Source of the DNA: Novosphingobium sp. 9 | Lineage (GTDB): Bacteria; Pseudomonadota; Alphaproteobacteria; Sphingomonadales; Sphingomonadaceae | Assembly: GCF_025340265.1 (NCBI RefSeq) | Contig: NZ_CP022707.1 | Coordinates: 1,984,501-2,048,500, forward strand | DNA: 64,000 nucleotides | Direction of reading: 5' to 3' | In this document: positions 18,345-27,527 of the stretch, one piece after another | Numbering within the stretch: the first letter of the stretch is position 1 | Layout: each line of letters starts with the position of its first letter | Position numbers and translations under genes: made by a program | The notes under the pieces: generated by a model | What the model was told of the DNA's origin: nothing | The model's input: the letters and a program-made list of their open reading frames with translations, nothing else | Databases searched by the model: none

Positions 18345-19331
18345 TTACACCGCAACCGGCGCTGAAATATGCCCTTGCGGGGTATAATCGCGCACCTCGA
18401 AGTCTTCGATCCGGTAATCGAAGATCGATTCGGGGCGCCGTGCAAAAGACAGGACCGGCTGCCCACCCGGCGTGCGCGAAAGCTGCTCTTCCACCAGCGC
18501 GGCATGGTTCAGATAGAGGTGCACGTCGCCGCCCATCCACACCGCCTCACCCGGTTCCAGATCGCACTGCTGCGCAATCATCCGCGTCAACGCGGCCAGC
18601 GACCACATGTTGAAGGCAAAGCCCAGCCCGAGATCGCAGCTGCGCTGATAGAGAATGCAGGAGAGCCGCCCGTCCGCGACATGGAACTGGTAGGTCTTGT
18701 GGCACGGCGGCAGCGCCATCGCGTCGAGTTCGGCGACATTCCAGCCCTCGACGATATGGCGACGGCTGCCCGGATTGTTGCGCAGCGATTCGATCACCTG
18801 CGCGATCTGGTTGATTCCCTGCGAACGGCGCCGGAACAGCGCTTCGCCGCTGGTCGTCTCACCCACCGGCTCGAACACCGGCCAGTCGACCCATTGCTTG
18901 CCGTAGACCGGACCGAGATCACCCCACTGCGCAGCAAAGGCTGCATCCTCGACGATCCGCTTCGAGAAATCGGCGCGTTCGATCTCCTCGCCTGTTTCGC
19001 GGCGATAGCGGTCGAGCGGCCAGTCGGTCCAGATTTCGACGCCCTGCGCACACAGGGTGCGGATATTGGTTTCGCCGGTCAGGAACCACAGCAGTTCGCG
19101 CGTTGCCGTCTTCCAGTAGACGCGCTTGGTGGTCAGCAGCGGCATCGCGCCCCCCGAAAGATCGAATCGGATCGTCGCGCCGAACAGCGATCGCGTGCCG
19201 ACGCCTGTGCGATCACGTCGTTCGTCGCCTGTCTCCCATATACGCTGCATCAGGTCGAGATACTGCGCCTCCCAATGCGGGGATTCGGCAACAGGCGGGA
19301 GCGGGATCTTGGCAGTGATGGTCATGGGCAT
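18345..19331 (-). CDS. thyA: thymidylate synthase
   Basis: A 328-residue ThyA that methylates dUMP with methylene-THF. Motifs: RTGVGTRSLFGATIRFDLS, the catalytic cysteine near 210 in LPPCHKTYQFHV, and QRSCDLGLGFAFNMWSLAAL. It is longer than the 264-residue E. coli enzyme because of an insertion after WPLDRYRRETG, seen in many alphaproteobacteria. Two start ATGs (19331, 19325) are in frame and close together. It stands alone, with bkdA1 downstream on the same strand and tRNA-Pro divergent. Confidence 0.95.
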   Translation of the reverse strand: MPMTITAKIPLPPVAESPHWEAQYLDLMQRIWETGDERRDRTGVGTRSLFGATIRFDLSGGAMPLLTTKRVYWKTATRELLWFLTGETNIRTLCAQGVEIWTDWPLDRYRRETGEEIERADFSKRIVEDAAFAAQWGDLGPVYGKQWVDWPVFEPVGETTSGEALFRRRSQGINQIAQVIESLRNNPGSRRHIVEGWNVAELDAMALPPCHKTYQFHVADGRLSCILYQRSCDLGLGFAFNMWSLAALTRMIAQQCDLEPGEAVWMGGDVHLYLNHAALVEEQLSRTPGGQPVLSFARRPESIFDYRIEDFEVRDYTPQGHISAPVAV

Positions 19332-19519
19332 GGCTTACGCACTCTTTCCCTGACACGGAAGCCTTGGCAGCAGTTGCGCGCAACGCGTCCGCTTTCGAAA
19401 GGCGCATCGATCTTTTTTCAAAGGAAATTTCGAAAGTTTGTAATCGCCCCTTGCCAGCCTCAGATTCGCTATTTATAGGCGCGCTCCTGCCTCGGGCGGT
19501 TCTTACCGCTCGATCGGTC

Positions 19520-19596
19520 GGGGAGTAGCTCAGCCTGGTAGAGCACTGTCTTCGGGAGGCAGGGGCCGGAGGTTCGAATCCTCTCTCCCCGACCAA
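19520..19596 (+). tRNA. tRNA-Pro (CGG)
   Basis: A 77-nt cloverleaf with encoded CCA. The acceptor CGGGGAG pairs with CTCCCCG, the D-loop is AGCTCAGCCTGGTAGAGC, the anticodon stem is CTGTC / GGCAG and the loop TTCGGGA gives anticodon CGG. The T-arm has GGTTCGAATCC. A terminator follows directly. Confidence 0.95.
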
Positions 19597-19598
19597 CA

Positions 19599-19626
19599 AA
19601 ACCCTCGGGAAACCGAGGGTTTTTTG
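19599..19626 (+). terminator. terminator of tRNA-Pro
   Basis: The stem AAACCCTCGG / CCGAGGGTTT with a GAAA loop is followed by TTTTTT three bases after the tRNA CCA. Confidence 0.92.
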
Positions 19627-19892
19627 TTATCTGGAGTAATAGGTGGCGATATCTCGTCCACCCTTTGCTGTGACCTCACACACACATCTCAATCGCTCTG
19701 AGAAGACCCTGCCGCTCCTTGGCAAGGCGATCAGAACTTGCCTGCAGAAACGATGCTGCCTGCGTGAGCGAATGGGCGCGCCTACCCTAGCCCGACGTGG
19801 CCTCCGCCCCGTCAGCCAAGGTGCGTGAGACGCAATATAACGCGCGATGACACACTGCCGACAAAAAATTACATCGATTGCGTAACCGCGTG

Positions 19893-19920
19893 TTGACATT
19901 CGATTGCCGACCGATAGCAT
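19893..19920 (+). promoter_or_regulatory. sigma70-like promoter
   Basis: A consensus -35 TTGACA at 19893-19898 and -10 TAGCAT at 19915-19920 are separated by 16 bp. A start near 19927 would give a leader of almost 600 nt to the TonB receptor or a separate small RNA. Confidence 0.45.
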
Positions 19921-20045
19921 CGACCTCAATCAAGTACACAGGGCACGGGACGAGGCCCAGATCGGCATTTTGATCCAATTGGGATGATCAATGGCCGGTA
20001 CGACCGTCGCACTTCAAGACGAAATATGCGTCGTAATGATATCTT

Positions 20046-20059
20046 GTCGCATATGCGAC
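20046..20059. promoter_or_regulatory. perfect 14-bp palindrome, candidate operator
   Basis: GTCGCATATGCGAC lies within the AT-rich leader, about 460 bp upstream of the TonB receptor. Its GTCGC/GCGAC halves are the same pentamers as in the inverted repeats at 31110 and 36166, but in the opposite arrangement. Confidence 0.4.
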
Positions 20060-20518
20060 GAGGGATTCGTGATTTTTAGTCAAAAAATATCTGCCGACAT
20101 TATTTTTAAAAATATTTATGGTGGGAATTCCGTTCTGAATCGTTCTGATAGGCGGAAAAGAGAAAAATACACTTCATCGATGTTCCGGAAGCGAAGCAGC
20201 AGACTTCGCAGAATTTTGATCCAGTATTTTGAATAATCGAATTTCTGTCAGTTTCAGGCAAATATGCTCTGGATACTTATCCTGAAATTTTCCCGACATT
20301 AAGGGGTCTGGAAAAATAAGGCGTCCGCAAAATAGCCAATAGGGGGGCTTTTGCGAGGCGAAGTGATGGCAAAATTGAGCAATTCACCATGTGAAAAGCA
20401 TTAGCTGTGCTTTCACAGCCTTATGGGCGCGTCTTGCGTTCATGAAAAGGCGGTGATGCGCGCTGCGATTACATAAAAATGATCGTCTCGGGGGAGGCCG
20501 ACCATCATTGCAGCCATC

Positions 20519-23221
20519 ATGGGGGCTTTAACCGAAATGCAGTACAGGGAAGCAGTTTCGCGCGCCGCGCTTGCGGTCGCGCTCGGGCTCGCAGCACAGC
20601 CTGCCTTCGCCGCAGACGCAGCATCTGGTAGCGGCGCAGCGGACGAAGGGCAGACCACCGCCGCCGCCACGACCGCAGCCGCACCGGCAGAGGCCGCCGA
20701 CGAAGGTCAGGCGATTATCGTCACCGGCACGCGCACGACGGGCATGAAAGCGGCAGACAGCCCAGCCCCGATCCAGTTGCTCAGCAACAAGGAATTGCAG
20801 CGTGTCGGCCAGCCCGACCTCGTCCAGAGCCTTGCCCAGACGCTGCCGACCATCCAGGCGCAGGCATTCGGTTCGGACCTTCAGGCGATGAACCTGCAGA
20901 TGAAGCTGCGCGGTCTCTCGCCCAACCACACGCTGATCCTGATCAACGGCAAGCGACGCCATGGCACCGCCAACCTCGCGGTTTCGGGCGGTCCCTACGG
21001 TGGCGGCGCGGCGCCGGACATGAGCTTCATCCCGCCCGAAGCGATCGACCACATCGAAGTGCTGCAGGACGGCGCCGCCGCCCAGTATGGCACCGATGCC
21101 ATCGCCGGCGTCATCAACATCATCCTCAAGGATGCCGACCACGGCGGATCGATCGACGCGACCGCAGGCCAGTACATGGACGGTGGCGGCGACACCTACA
21201 GCATTGGTGCAAACTTCGGCTTCGCCCCGATCGAGAACTCGTTCGTCAACATCACGCTGCAGAAGAAGAAGAAGGGCTTCAGCTTCCGCGGCGATTACGA
21301 TCCGCGCGTCTATAACACCACCTCGGCGACCTCGCTGCTGACCAAGTATCCCGATACGGTCAATCAGTCGGACTACCCTTACGTCAACCGTATCGAGGGC
21401 GATCCGCAGATCGAACAGACTGTCGGCATGGTCAATGCCGGATACAATTTCGGCGACTACCAACTCTACGCCACCGGTTCGTACGGCCACAAATATGCGC
21501 GTGCTTACGAAAACTACCGCACGCCGAGCATCGTGACCTACTCGGCCGATACGTCAGACTACGCGACCGGCACACCCTATTACCCGACCGGCTTCTCGCC
21601 GCTGGAAGCCATCAAGGAGACCGATTATTCGGTAGGCGCCGGCTTCAAGGGCCCGATGGGCGCAGGCACGTTCGATCTCGCCACGACCTATGGCAACGAT
21701 TTCGTCGGCGTCTATGTCCAGAACTCGGCCAATGCCCAGTTGCTGACAGACACCGGATTCACGCCAACCGAATTCCACAACGGCGATTTCAAGTCCTCGC
21801 AGTGGGCCAATACTCTCGATCTGACCTATCCGATCGATATCGGACTTTCCGAACCGATGACGATCGCTGGCGGTCTTGAATGGCGGCGCGATACGTATGG
21901 TATCGTCGCAGGCGATCCGGCATCGTATTATGGCGCGGGCGCGCAGTCCTTCTTCGGTTACGCCCCTTCCAATGCCGGCAATTACGACCGCACCAACTTC
22001 TCGCAATACCTCGACGTCAGCCTGAAACCGACCGAGAACTGGCTGGTCGATGGCGCAGTGCGCCACGAGCACTACAGCGACTTTGGCGATACAACCGTCT
22101 TCAAGCTGACCAGCCGCTACGACTTCTCGCCCATGTTCGCGATCCGCGGCACCGCCTCGACCGGTTTCCGCGCACCGACCCTGGCCGAAGAATACTATTC
22201 CGGCATCAACGTCAGCCCAACCTCGGTTTCGGGTGTGTTCGCTGCGAACTCGGCCTCCACTGCGGCGCTGGGCTTCGGCAACCTCAAGCCGGAGAAGTCG
22301 ACTAACCTCAGCGCGGGCATCGTCTTCACGCCCAGTTCCAGGCTGACCTTCACGCTTGATGGCTACTACATCAAGATCCGCAACCGCATCATGATTTCGA
22401 GCACCTATTACGGCTTCAGCGGCGGCTACTGCCCCGAAGGCTACTCCGGCTCGAACGCGGCAAGCTGTACGCCCTACAGCGCCGACAACTACAACATCTA
22501 CAACCAGGCCGCCGTATATAACGCCGTCTCCGCAGCGCTCGGCGGCTCGATCCCGTCCTATGTCCTCACCAACGATGACGGCACCCGCAACCTGAGCGGC
22601 GCGGTCAGCCTGCAGACTTTCGTCAACGGCGCCGACATGACCACAACAGGCGTCGATTTTGCCGCCCACTACGATATGCCGACCAGCTTCGGCACGATCA
22701 ACTGGGGTCTGTCGGCCAACTACAACGACAACAAGGTCGACAAGATCAACCCGTTGCCTTCCGCGCTGTACACCAGCACGGTCAACCCTTCGGCCACCGC
22801 GCTCATCAACCGGTACTCGGTCTGGCAGTTGGAGAACAGCACGCCCAAGTTCCGTTCGGTTCTCAGCGCCTACTGGGAATCGAGCCGCTTCAGCGTGAAC
22901 TTCCGCGAGAACTTCTACTCGAAGGTGTCCTCGCTGGCAGCCGCGCCTGCCGGTTGCGACTGCTCCGGTGATATCGAGACCCCGGTCAAGTCGGCCTTCA
23001 TCACCGACCTCGAACTGGGCTTCAAGGCTACCGACATGATCAAGTTCTCGATCGGTGCGAACAACCTGTTCAACAAGTACCCGACCAAGACGCCCAAGGA
23101 GATCCGCGACGCCTATCTCAGCATCGCTTCGACCTCTTACGCCAGCAGCGTCTACCCCACCATCTCGCCCTACGGGATCAACGGTGGCTACTACTACGCC
23201 CGCGTGAACGTGAACTTCTGA
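20519..23221 (+). CDS. TonB-dependent outer-membrane receptor 1
   Basis: A 900-residue outer-membrane receptor. A signal peptide is followed by an Ala/Thr-rich stretch, the TonB-box-like GQAIIVTGTRTTG near 65, a plug domain (LRGLSPNHTLILINGKRRHG, then IEVLQDGAAAQYGTDAIAGV) and a long beta-barrel ending in the aromatic ARVNVNF. It has no STN signalling domain. Start is uncertain: the ATG at 20519 or the ATG at 20537 (MQYREAVSRAAL) both lead into the signal peptide. It shares subfamily motifs with the receptor at 25035 and lies upstream of a Tat-exported aminotransferase, so both probably serve one substrate. The ligand is unknown. Confidence 0.9.
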   Translation: MGALTEMQYREAVSRAALAVALGLAAQPAFAADAASGSGAADEGQTTAAATTAAAPAEAADEGQAIIVTGTRTTGMKAADSPAPIQLLSNKELQRVGQPDLVQSLAQTLPTIQAQAFGSDLQAMNLQMKLRGLSPNHTLILINGKRRHGTANLAVSGGPYGGGAAPDMSFIPPEAIDHIEVLQDGAAAQYGTDAIAGVINIILKDADHGGSIDATAGQYMDGGGDTYSIGANFGFAPIENSFVNITLQKKKKGFSFRGDYDPRVYNTTSATSLLTKYPDTVNQSDYPYVNRIEGDPQIEQTVGMVNAGYNFGDYQLYATGSYGHKYARAYENYRTPSIVTYSADTSDYATGTPYYPTGFSPLEAIKETDYSVGAGFKGPMGAGTFDLATTYGNDFVGVYVQNSANAQLLTDTGFTPTEFHNGDFKSSQWANTLDLTYPIDIGLSEPMTIAGGLEWRRDTYGIVAGDPASYYGAGAQSFFGYAPSNAGNYDRTNFSQYLDVSLKPTENWLVDGAVRHEHYSDFGDTTVFKLTSRYDFSPMFAIRGTASTGFRAPTLAEEYYSGINVSPTSVSGVFAANSASTAALGFGNLKPEKSTNLSAGIVFTPSSRLTFTLDGYYIKIRNRIMISSTYYGFSGGYCPEGYSGSNAASCTPYSADNYNIYNQAAVYNAVSAALGGSIPSYVLTNDDGTRNLSGAVSLQTFVNGADMTTTGVDFAAHYDMPTSFGTINWGLSANYNDNKVDKINPLPSALYTSTVNPSATALINRYSVWQLENSTPKFRSVLSAYWESSRFSVNFRENFYSKVSSLAAAPAGCDCSGDIETPVKSAFITDLELGFKATDMIKFSIGANNLFNKYPTKTPKEIRDAYLSIASTSYASSVYPTISPYGINGGYYYARVNVNF

Positions 23222-23244
23222 TCACACACGTGAACTGACAGCCA

Positions 23245-23290
23245 GGCCGCTGCATTGCGACGAAAAATTATCGTCAAAAATGCAGCGGCC
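23245..23290. terminator. large hairpin after TonB receptor 1
   Basis: A perfect 12-bp outer stem, GGCCGCTGCATT (23245-23256) with AATGCAGCGGCC (23279-23290), encloses an inner GACGA-N7-TCGTC stem. It lies 24 bp after the receptor stop. No T-run follows, so it may stabilise the 3' end or reduce read-through into the aminotransferase instead of stopping all transcription. Confidence 0.55.
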
Positions 23291-23496
23291 CATGGCGGAA
23301 ATTTTCGCTTCGTTCGTTTCAACAGACAGGACGGACCACTTTCACAACGCAGCAATGTACCCGAGCCGATCCGGGACAGATCGGAGCGAGTTCCTGCACG
23401 CGTTCGTGATCCGCGCCGACTGCACTGCCATTCTCTAAATTCGCCGCGCCGTCACGCGCTGACCGCAGGCAAGACATTCGACAGGGAGTTCCTTCA

Positions 23497-24681
23497 ATGA
23501 CCGACCTCGAGACCGAACTGGCCGAAACCATCGCGCCCGAAATCCGCGATGACCTGATGGGCCGCGGATACTCGCGCCGTCACCTTGGCCGTATTGCTGC
23601 GCTCCTCGGCGGCGGCGTTGCTCTCGCCGGGACCGCAAGCACGGCATTCGCGCAGCAGTCGGCCAAGGCCGTCGTCGGCGCCGTGCGTATCGGCTCGAAC
23701 GAATGCTGGACCGGCCCCCTGCCCGCCGGTGTCGCCGCTGGCCAGAAGCTGGTGACGGAAGGCAATCGCTACGAGCCCGACGACGAGCACGAGAAGCTTT
23801 TCGCCGCCGTCGCACAGGTCGAAGGCGTTCCCGTCGAGCGCGTGACGGCATGGCCCGGATCGAGCGATCCGCTCAACCGCGTTGCCGTGACCTTCGCTTC
23901 GCCGACGCGCGGTATCGTGACTGCGGACCCGACCTACGAGCAGATCTGGCGCACCGGCGCATGGCTCGGCGTGAAGGTCACCAAGGCACCGCTGACGGCC
24001 GACTATCGCCATGATGTGAAGGCCATGTTGGCCGCCGATCCGAACGCCGGGCTCTATTACGTCTGCTCGCCGAACAACCCCACCGGCACGCTGACGCCGA
24101 TCGAGGACATCGTATGGCTTGCCGAGAACAAGCCCAAGGACGCCATTCTCGTTGTCGATGAGGCCTACATCCACTTCTCCGGCACGCAGAACGCCGCCAA
24201 GCTCGCCGCCACGCGCGATGACGTGATGGTGATGCGCACCTTCTCCAAGCTGTTCGGCATGGCGGGCATGCGCCTTGGCCTGACGATCGCATCGAAGCAG
24301 ATCCACGACAAGATGATGCGCTATGACGGCATGCAGGTCACGAACATGCTGCCGATGACCGCCGTCGCCTGCGGCACCGCCTCGCTCCCGCTCGCCGATC
24401 AGATCGCCGCGCGTCGCGGCCAGATGATCGCCGCGCGCGAAAAGACCATTGCCCATATCAAGAGCCGTGGCCTCAACGTCCTGCCCGGCAGTCATGCAAA
24501 CATGTTCATGGTCGAATGGAAGGGCAAGACCCCCAAGGAAATGCAGGCCGCATTCCTGACGCACAACGTGCAGATCGGTCGTTCTTGGACGGCTTATCCG
24601 CAGATGTCGCGCGTTACAGTGGGCTCTGCCGAGGACATGCAGAAGTTCTGCCTGGCGCTCGACAAGATCCTGATGGCCTGA
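23497..24681 (+). CDS. Tat-exported HisC-like PLP-dependent aminotransferase 1
   Basis: A 394-residue fold-type I aminotransferase with a clear export signal: SRRHLGRIAALLGGGVALAG around residues 26-45 (twin arginines 27-28) and an AFA cleavage site near 52. The catalytic domain has SNECWTGP, CSPNNPTG near 190-197, VVDEAY with Asp near 221, and the PLP lysine at about 251 in RTFSKLFGMAGMRLG. It is closest in style to histidinol-phosphate aminotransferase, but export argues against histidine synthesis. GGGAG precedes the ATG by 8 bases. It sits between two TonB receptors, so periplasmic processing of their ligand is the natural reading (inference). Confidence 0.88.
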   Translation: MTDLETELAETIAPEIRDDLMGRGYSRRHLGRIAALLGGGVALAGTASTAFAQQSAKAVVGAVRIGSNECWTGPLPAGVAAGQKLVTEGNRYEPDDEHEKLFAAVAQVEGVPVERVTAWPGSSDPLNRVAVTFASPTRGIVTADPTYEQIWRTGAWLGVKVTKAPLTADYRHDVKAMLAADPNAGLYYVCSPNNPTGTLTPIEDIVWLAENKPKDAILVVDEAYIHFSGTQNAAKLAATRDDVMVMRTFSKLFGMAGMRLGLTIASKQIHDKMMRYDGMQVTNMLPMTAVACGTASLPLADQIAARRGQMIAAREKTIAHIKSRGLNVLPGSHANMFMVEWKGKTPKEMQAAFLTHNVQIGRSWTAYPQMSRVTVGSAEDMQKFCLALDKILMA

Positions 24682-24695
24682 CGCATGTGATTACG

Positions 24696-24724
24696 CCGCA
24701 TCGCCCCACAATCGGGCGGTGCGG
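24696..24724. terminator. hairpin after aminotransferase 1
   Basis: CCGCATCGCCC and GGGCGGTGCGG form an 11-bp stem with one G-U pair, 14 bp after the stop codon. No T-run. The rest of the 353-bp gap to the next gene (24725-25034) shows nothing further except the GAGGAG ribosome site near its end. Confidence 0.45.
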
Positions 24725-25034
24725 CAGTATCAATGCATGGCATTCGCTCAACGCATAAGATCGTTGCGCAAGCCAGCCTTCTCCTCATCCAAAAAATTCT
24801 GCTGGACCATGGCGGGTGTTCATCTGCCATTCGTTTTTCCGGTCAGTAACCCAACCGTCGACCGTGCCGACCGCACAAGCGGAGGCCGGCAGAACAGTCG
24901 CGTGGCGGATAGGGAACTGACGGTTTCGGGGTCGGCGCAGCCGATGCCGGAAGCCGATCCGGGAGAGAAACGAAGCAAGGTTCAGGAATTTGCGGCGGGC
25001 GTCCGGATCGGCCCTGTCGCGCGAGGAGAATAGA

Positions 25035-27428
25035 ATGACGTTCAAGAACGCTCTGGTGCTGGCAGCCACTTCCGGCTTCGCCCTGGCCCAGGCTCAGGTG
25101 GTCCACGCGCAAACTGCGCCCGCAGCCACTGACGCTGGAGACGAAATCGTCGTTACCGGCACCCGTACCGAAGGCCGCTCGAAGCTCGACAGCGCTTCGC
25201 CCGTCGACGTGATTACGGCCAACGATCTCAAGCAGCAGGGCACCACCGAACTCGCGACCGCACTCGCGAACTCGGTTCCCTCGATCGACTTCCCGCGCCC
25301 CTCGGGCACCGACGGTACTGACGCGATCCGTCCTGCCACTTTGCGCGGTATGTCGCCCGATCAGACGCTCGTTCTGATCAATGGCGTCCGGGCGCATACG
25401 TCGGCAATGCTGAACATCAACGGCTCGGTCGGCCGTGGCTCCTCGGCCGTCGACCTCAATACCATCCCCTCGACCGCGCTGCAGTCGATCGAAGTCCTGC
25501 GTGACGGCGCCTCCGCGCAATACGGCTCGGACGCGATCGCCGGCGTCGTCAATCTGCGCCTGCGCGAAGCCGACCATGGTGGCGGCGCTACGGTCACCTA
25601 CGGCATGTACGACACCGACGTCGACACCGCGCGCGACAGCCGCCACGTCAACGGCGAAGGTACGATCACGGCGGCAGGCTGGCAGGGCCTCAAGCTTGGC
25701 AACGACGGTTTCATCACGATTTCGGGCGAATACTCGCACCGCGATGCGACGAGCCGTGGCGACGTCGATCCGCGCCTGAGCACCCCGGTTGTAGACAGCC
25801 GCTTCGGCGATCCCGAGGCAGCAAGCTACAGCGGTTATGTCAACGCCGCCAAGCCGCTTGGCGATGTGTGGACGCTTTATGCCTTCGGTGGCTATCAGTA
25901 TCGCAACAGCACCTCGGCCGCCTTCCCCCGCCTGGCGTCGGCAATGTCGGCCTACGATCTTGAGGATATCTATCCCGACGGCTTCCTGCCGCTGATCAAC
26001 AGCCACTCCAAGGACATGACGGCAACCGGTGGCCTGCGCGGCGAGATTGCCGGCTGGAAGACGGACATCAACGTCAGCTACGGTCGTAACCGGATTGACT
26101 ACTGGACGCGCAATTCGGCCAACTACACCTACGGCGCGGATACTCAGACCGACTTCTATGACGGCGCGCTGATCTATGATCAGCTCGTGGCAGGCGCGGA
26201 CTTCTCCAAGGAGTTCAACGTCTTCCAGTCGCTGAACGTGGCATGGGGCGTCGAAGGTCGTCGCGAGAGCTACCAGATCAAGGCAGGTGAGCCCGCTTCG
26301 TACGACTATGGCACCGAATACCCCAACGCCACGGCCGGCGCACAAGGGTTCACCGGCTTCTCGCCGGACAATGCCATCGACAAGCACCGCACCAACGGTT
26401 CGATCTACGCTGACATCGAAGCGCAGGTAACGAACAAGCTGTTTATCGGCCTCGCAGGCCGCGGCGAAGACTATTCGGACTTCGGCAAGACGGCGACCGG
26501 CAAGCTTTCGGCTCGCTACGACTTCTCGCCGTCCTTCGCGATCCGCGGTACCGCTTCGACGGGCTTCCGCGCACCTTCGCTGGCCCAGCAGTACTTCACC
26601 TCGATCGCCTCTGTCATCGACACCACGACCAACGACACCGTGCTGACCGGAACCTTCCCGTCGACCTCGTCGGTGGGTGAGGCCCTGGGTGGCAAGGCGC
26701 TGAAGCCCGAAAAGTCGACCAACCTCTCGGCCGGTTTCGTGTTCCGCACAGGCGGCTTCTCGCTGACTGTTGATGGTTATCGCATCCATGTGCGCGATCA
26801 GATCGGTCTTTCCGAGCTGCTCTATGCCAGCACCAACGCGGAAGTTGCCGCGCTGCTTCAGCCCTACGGCGTTTCGGCAGCGCGCTTCTTCATCAACGGC
26901 CTGGCATCGACCACGCAGGGCATCGATGCGGTTGCCCACTACAAGTGGAACACCGACAAGGCTGGCACCTTCGACTTCACGCTGGCGGGCAACGTCAACC
27001 AGATCAAGGTCACCAAGGTCCCGACCCAGACATCGACCGTCACTACCGCGACGCTCTTCGCGCGTACCCGCATCCTGACCATGGAAGAGGGTACGCCGGG
27101 CGAAAAGGTCACGGGAACGATGGTGTGGAGCAAGGGCAAGATCGGCCTGACCGCACGCGAAACCTACTACGGCAATGTCGTGGAACCGGGTTCGACCGCG
27201 GCCAGCGACCTGGATACCGGCAAGAAGTTCATCACCGATCTCGAGCTGCGCTACCAGCCTACGGACTCGGCCCTTCAGCTGGCATTCGGCGCGAACAACG
27301 TGTTCGACGTCTATCCGAAGAAGGTTCCGGCCTCGCTCAATTCGACCGGTGTCGTCGCTTTCCCGTACTACTCGCCGTTCGGGTATAACGGGCGTTACCT
27401 TTACGTGCGTGCCAGCCTGAACTGGTAA
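25035..27428 (+). CDS. TonB-dependent outer-membrane receptor 2
   Basis: A 797-residue receptor beginning MTFKNALVLAATSGFALAQA (signal peptide), with AGGAG six bases before the ATG. A TonB-box region DEIVVTGTRTEGRS near 36 is followed by a plug domain with TLRGMSPDQTLVLINGVRAH and SIEVLRDGASAQYGSDAIAG, then a beta-barrel ending YLYVRASLNW. These motifs place it in the same subfamily as receptor 1, about 100 residues shorter. The gene-to-gene context (aminotransferase 1 before, gamma-glutamyltransferase 100 bp after) suggests uptake of an amino-acid-containing ligand. No STN domain, so it does not signal directly to a FecR. Confidence 0.92.
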   Translation: MTFKNALVLAATSGFALAQAQVVHAQTAPAATDAGDEIVVTGTRTEGRSKLDSASPVDVITANDLKQQGTTELATALANSVPSIDFPRPSGTDGTDAIRPATLRGMSPDQTLVLINGVRAHTSAMLNINGSVGRGSSAVDLNTIPSTALQSIEVLRDGASAQYGSDAIAGVVNLRLREADHGGGATVTYGMYDTDVDTARDSRHVNGEGTITAAGWQGLKLGNDGFITISGEYSHRDATSRGDVDPRLSTPVVDSRFGDPEAASYSGYVNAAKPLGDVWTLYAFGGYQYRNSTSAAFPRLASAMSAYDLEDIYPDGFLPLINSHSKDMTATGGLRGEIAGWKTDINVSYGRNRIDYWTRNSANYTYGADTQTDFYDGALIYDQLVAGADFSKEFNVFQSLNVAWGVEGRRESYQIKAGEPASYDYGTEYPNATAGAQGFTGFSPDNAIDKHRTNGSIYADIEAQVTNKLFIGLAGRGEDYSDFGKTATGKLSARYDFSPSFAIRGTASTGFRAPSLAQQYFTSIASVIDTTTNDTVLTGTFPSTSSVGEALGGKALKPEKSTNLSAGFVFRTGGFSLTVDGYRIHVRDQIGLSELLYASTNAEVAALLQPYGVSAARFFINGLASTTQGIDAVAHYKWNTDKAGTFDFTLAGNVNQIKVTKVPTQTSTVTTATLFARTRILTMEEGTPGEKVTGTMVWSKGKIGLTARETYYGNVVEPGSTAASDLDTGKKFITDLELRYQPTDSALQLAFGANNVFDVYPKKVPASLNSTGVVAFPYYSPFGYNGRYLYVRASLNW

Positions 27429-27527
27429 GCACCACTTGGGCCATGCATCGCCCCCTAATCCCTTAAGCGGTGCATGGCCCCCTTCCCTGTTTTCTTATAT
27501 TCTCAAGGCTTTCGCGGAGATCCCCAC

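Larger units (their letters stand above)
19627..20518. other. 890-bp AT-rich non-coding stretch before the first TonB receptor
   Basis: This is the longest gap in the window and clearly poorer in G+C than its neighbours from about 19840 to 20340. Short open frames exist (for example 19991-20236, 81 codons), but they have no recognisable domain, poor codon usage and no good ribosome site, so I do not call them. It contains a sigma70-like promoter (19893-19920), a perfect 14-bp palindrome (20046-20059) and a possible hairpin near 20391-20416 (GTGAAA ... TTTCAC). It may be a long regulated leader, hold a small RNA, or mark the left boundary of transferred DNA. Confidence 0.6.

Noticed and set aside
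19991..20236. An 81-codon plus-strand frame in the AT-rich gap
   Set aside because: No recognisable family, no good ribosome site, basic low-complexity C-terminus and composition that follows the local AT-richness. A small RNA or leader is a better use of the region.
23259..23275. GACGA-N7-TCGTC considered as a third copy of the TetR-type operator
   Set aside because: It is the inner stem of a larger 46-nt hairpin that lies just after a stop codon, and its arms do not match GCGACA/TGTCGC closely.
23497..24681. Aminotransferase 1 as the histidine-biosynthesis enzyme HisC
   Set aside because: The catalytic domain is HisC-like, but the Tat leader places it in the periplasm and no other his gene is near.
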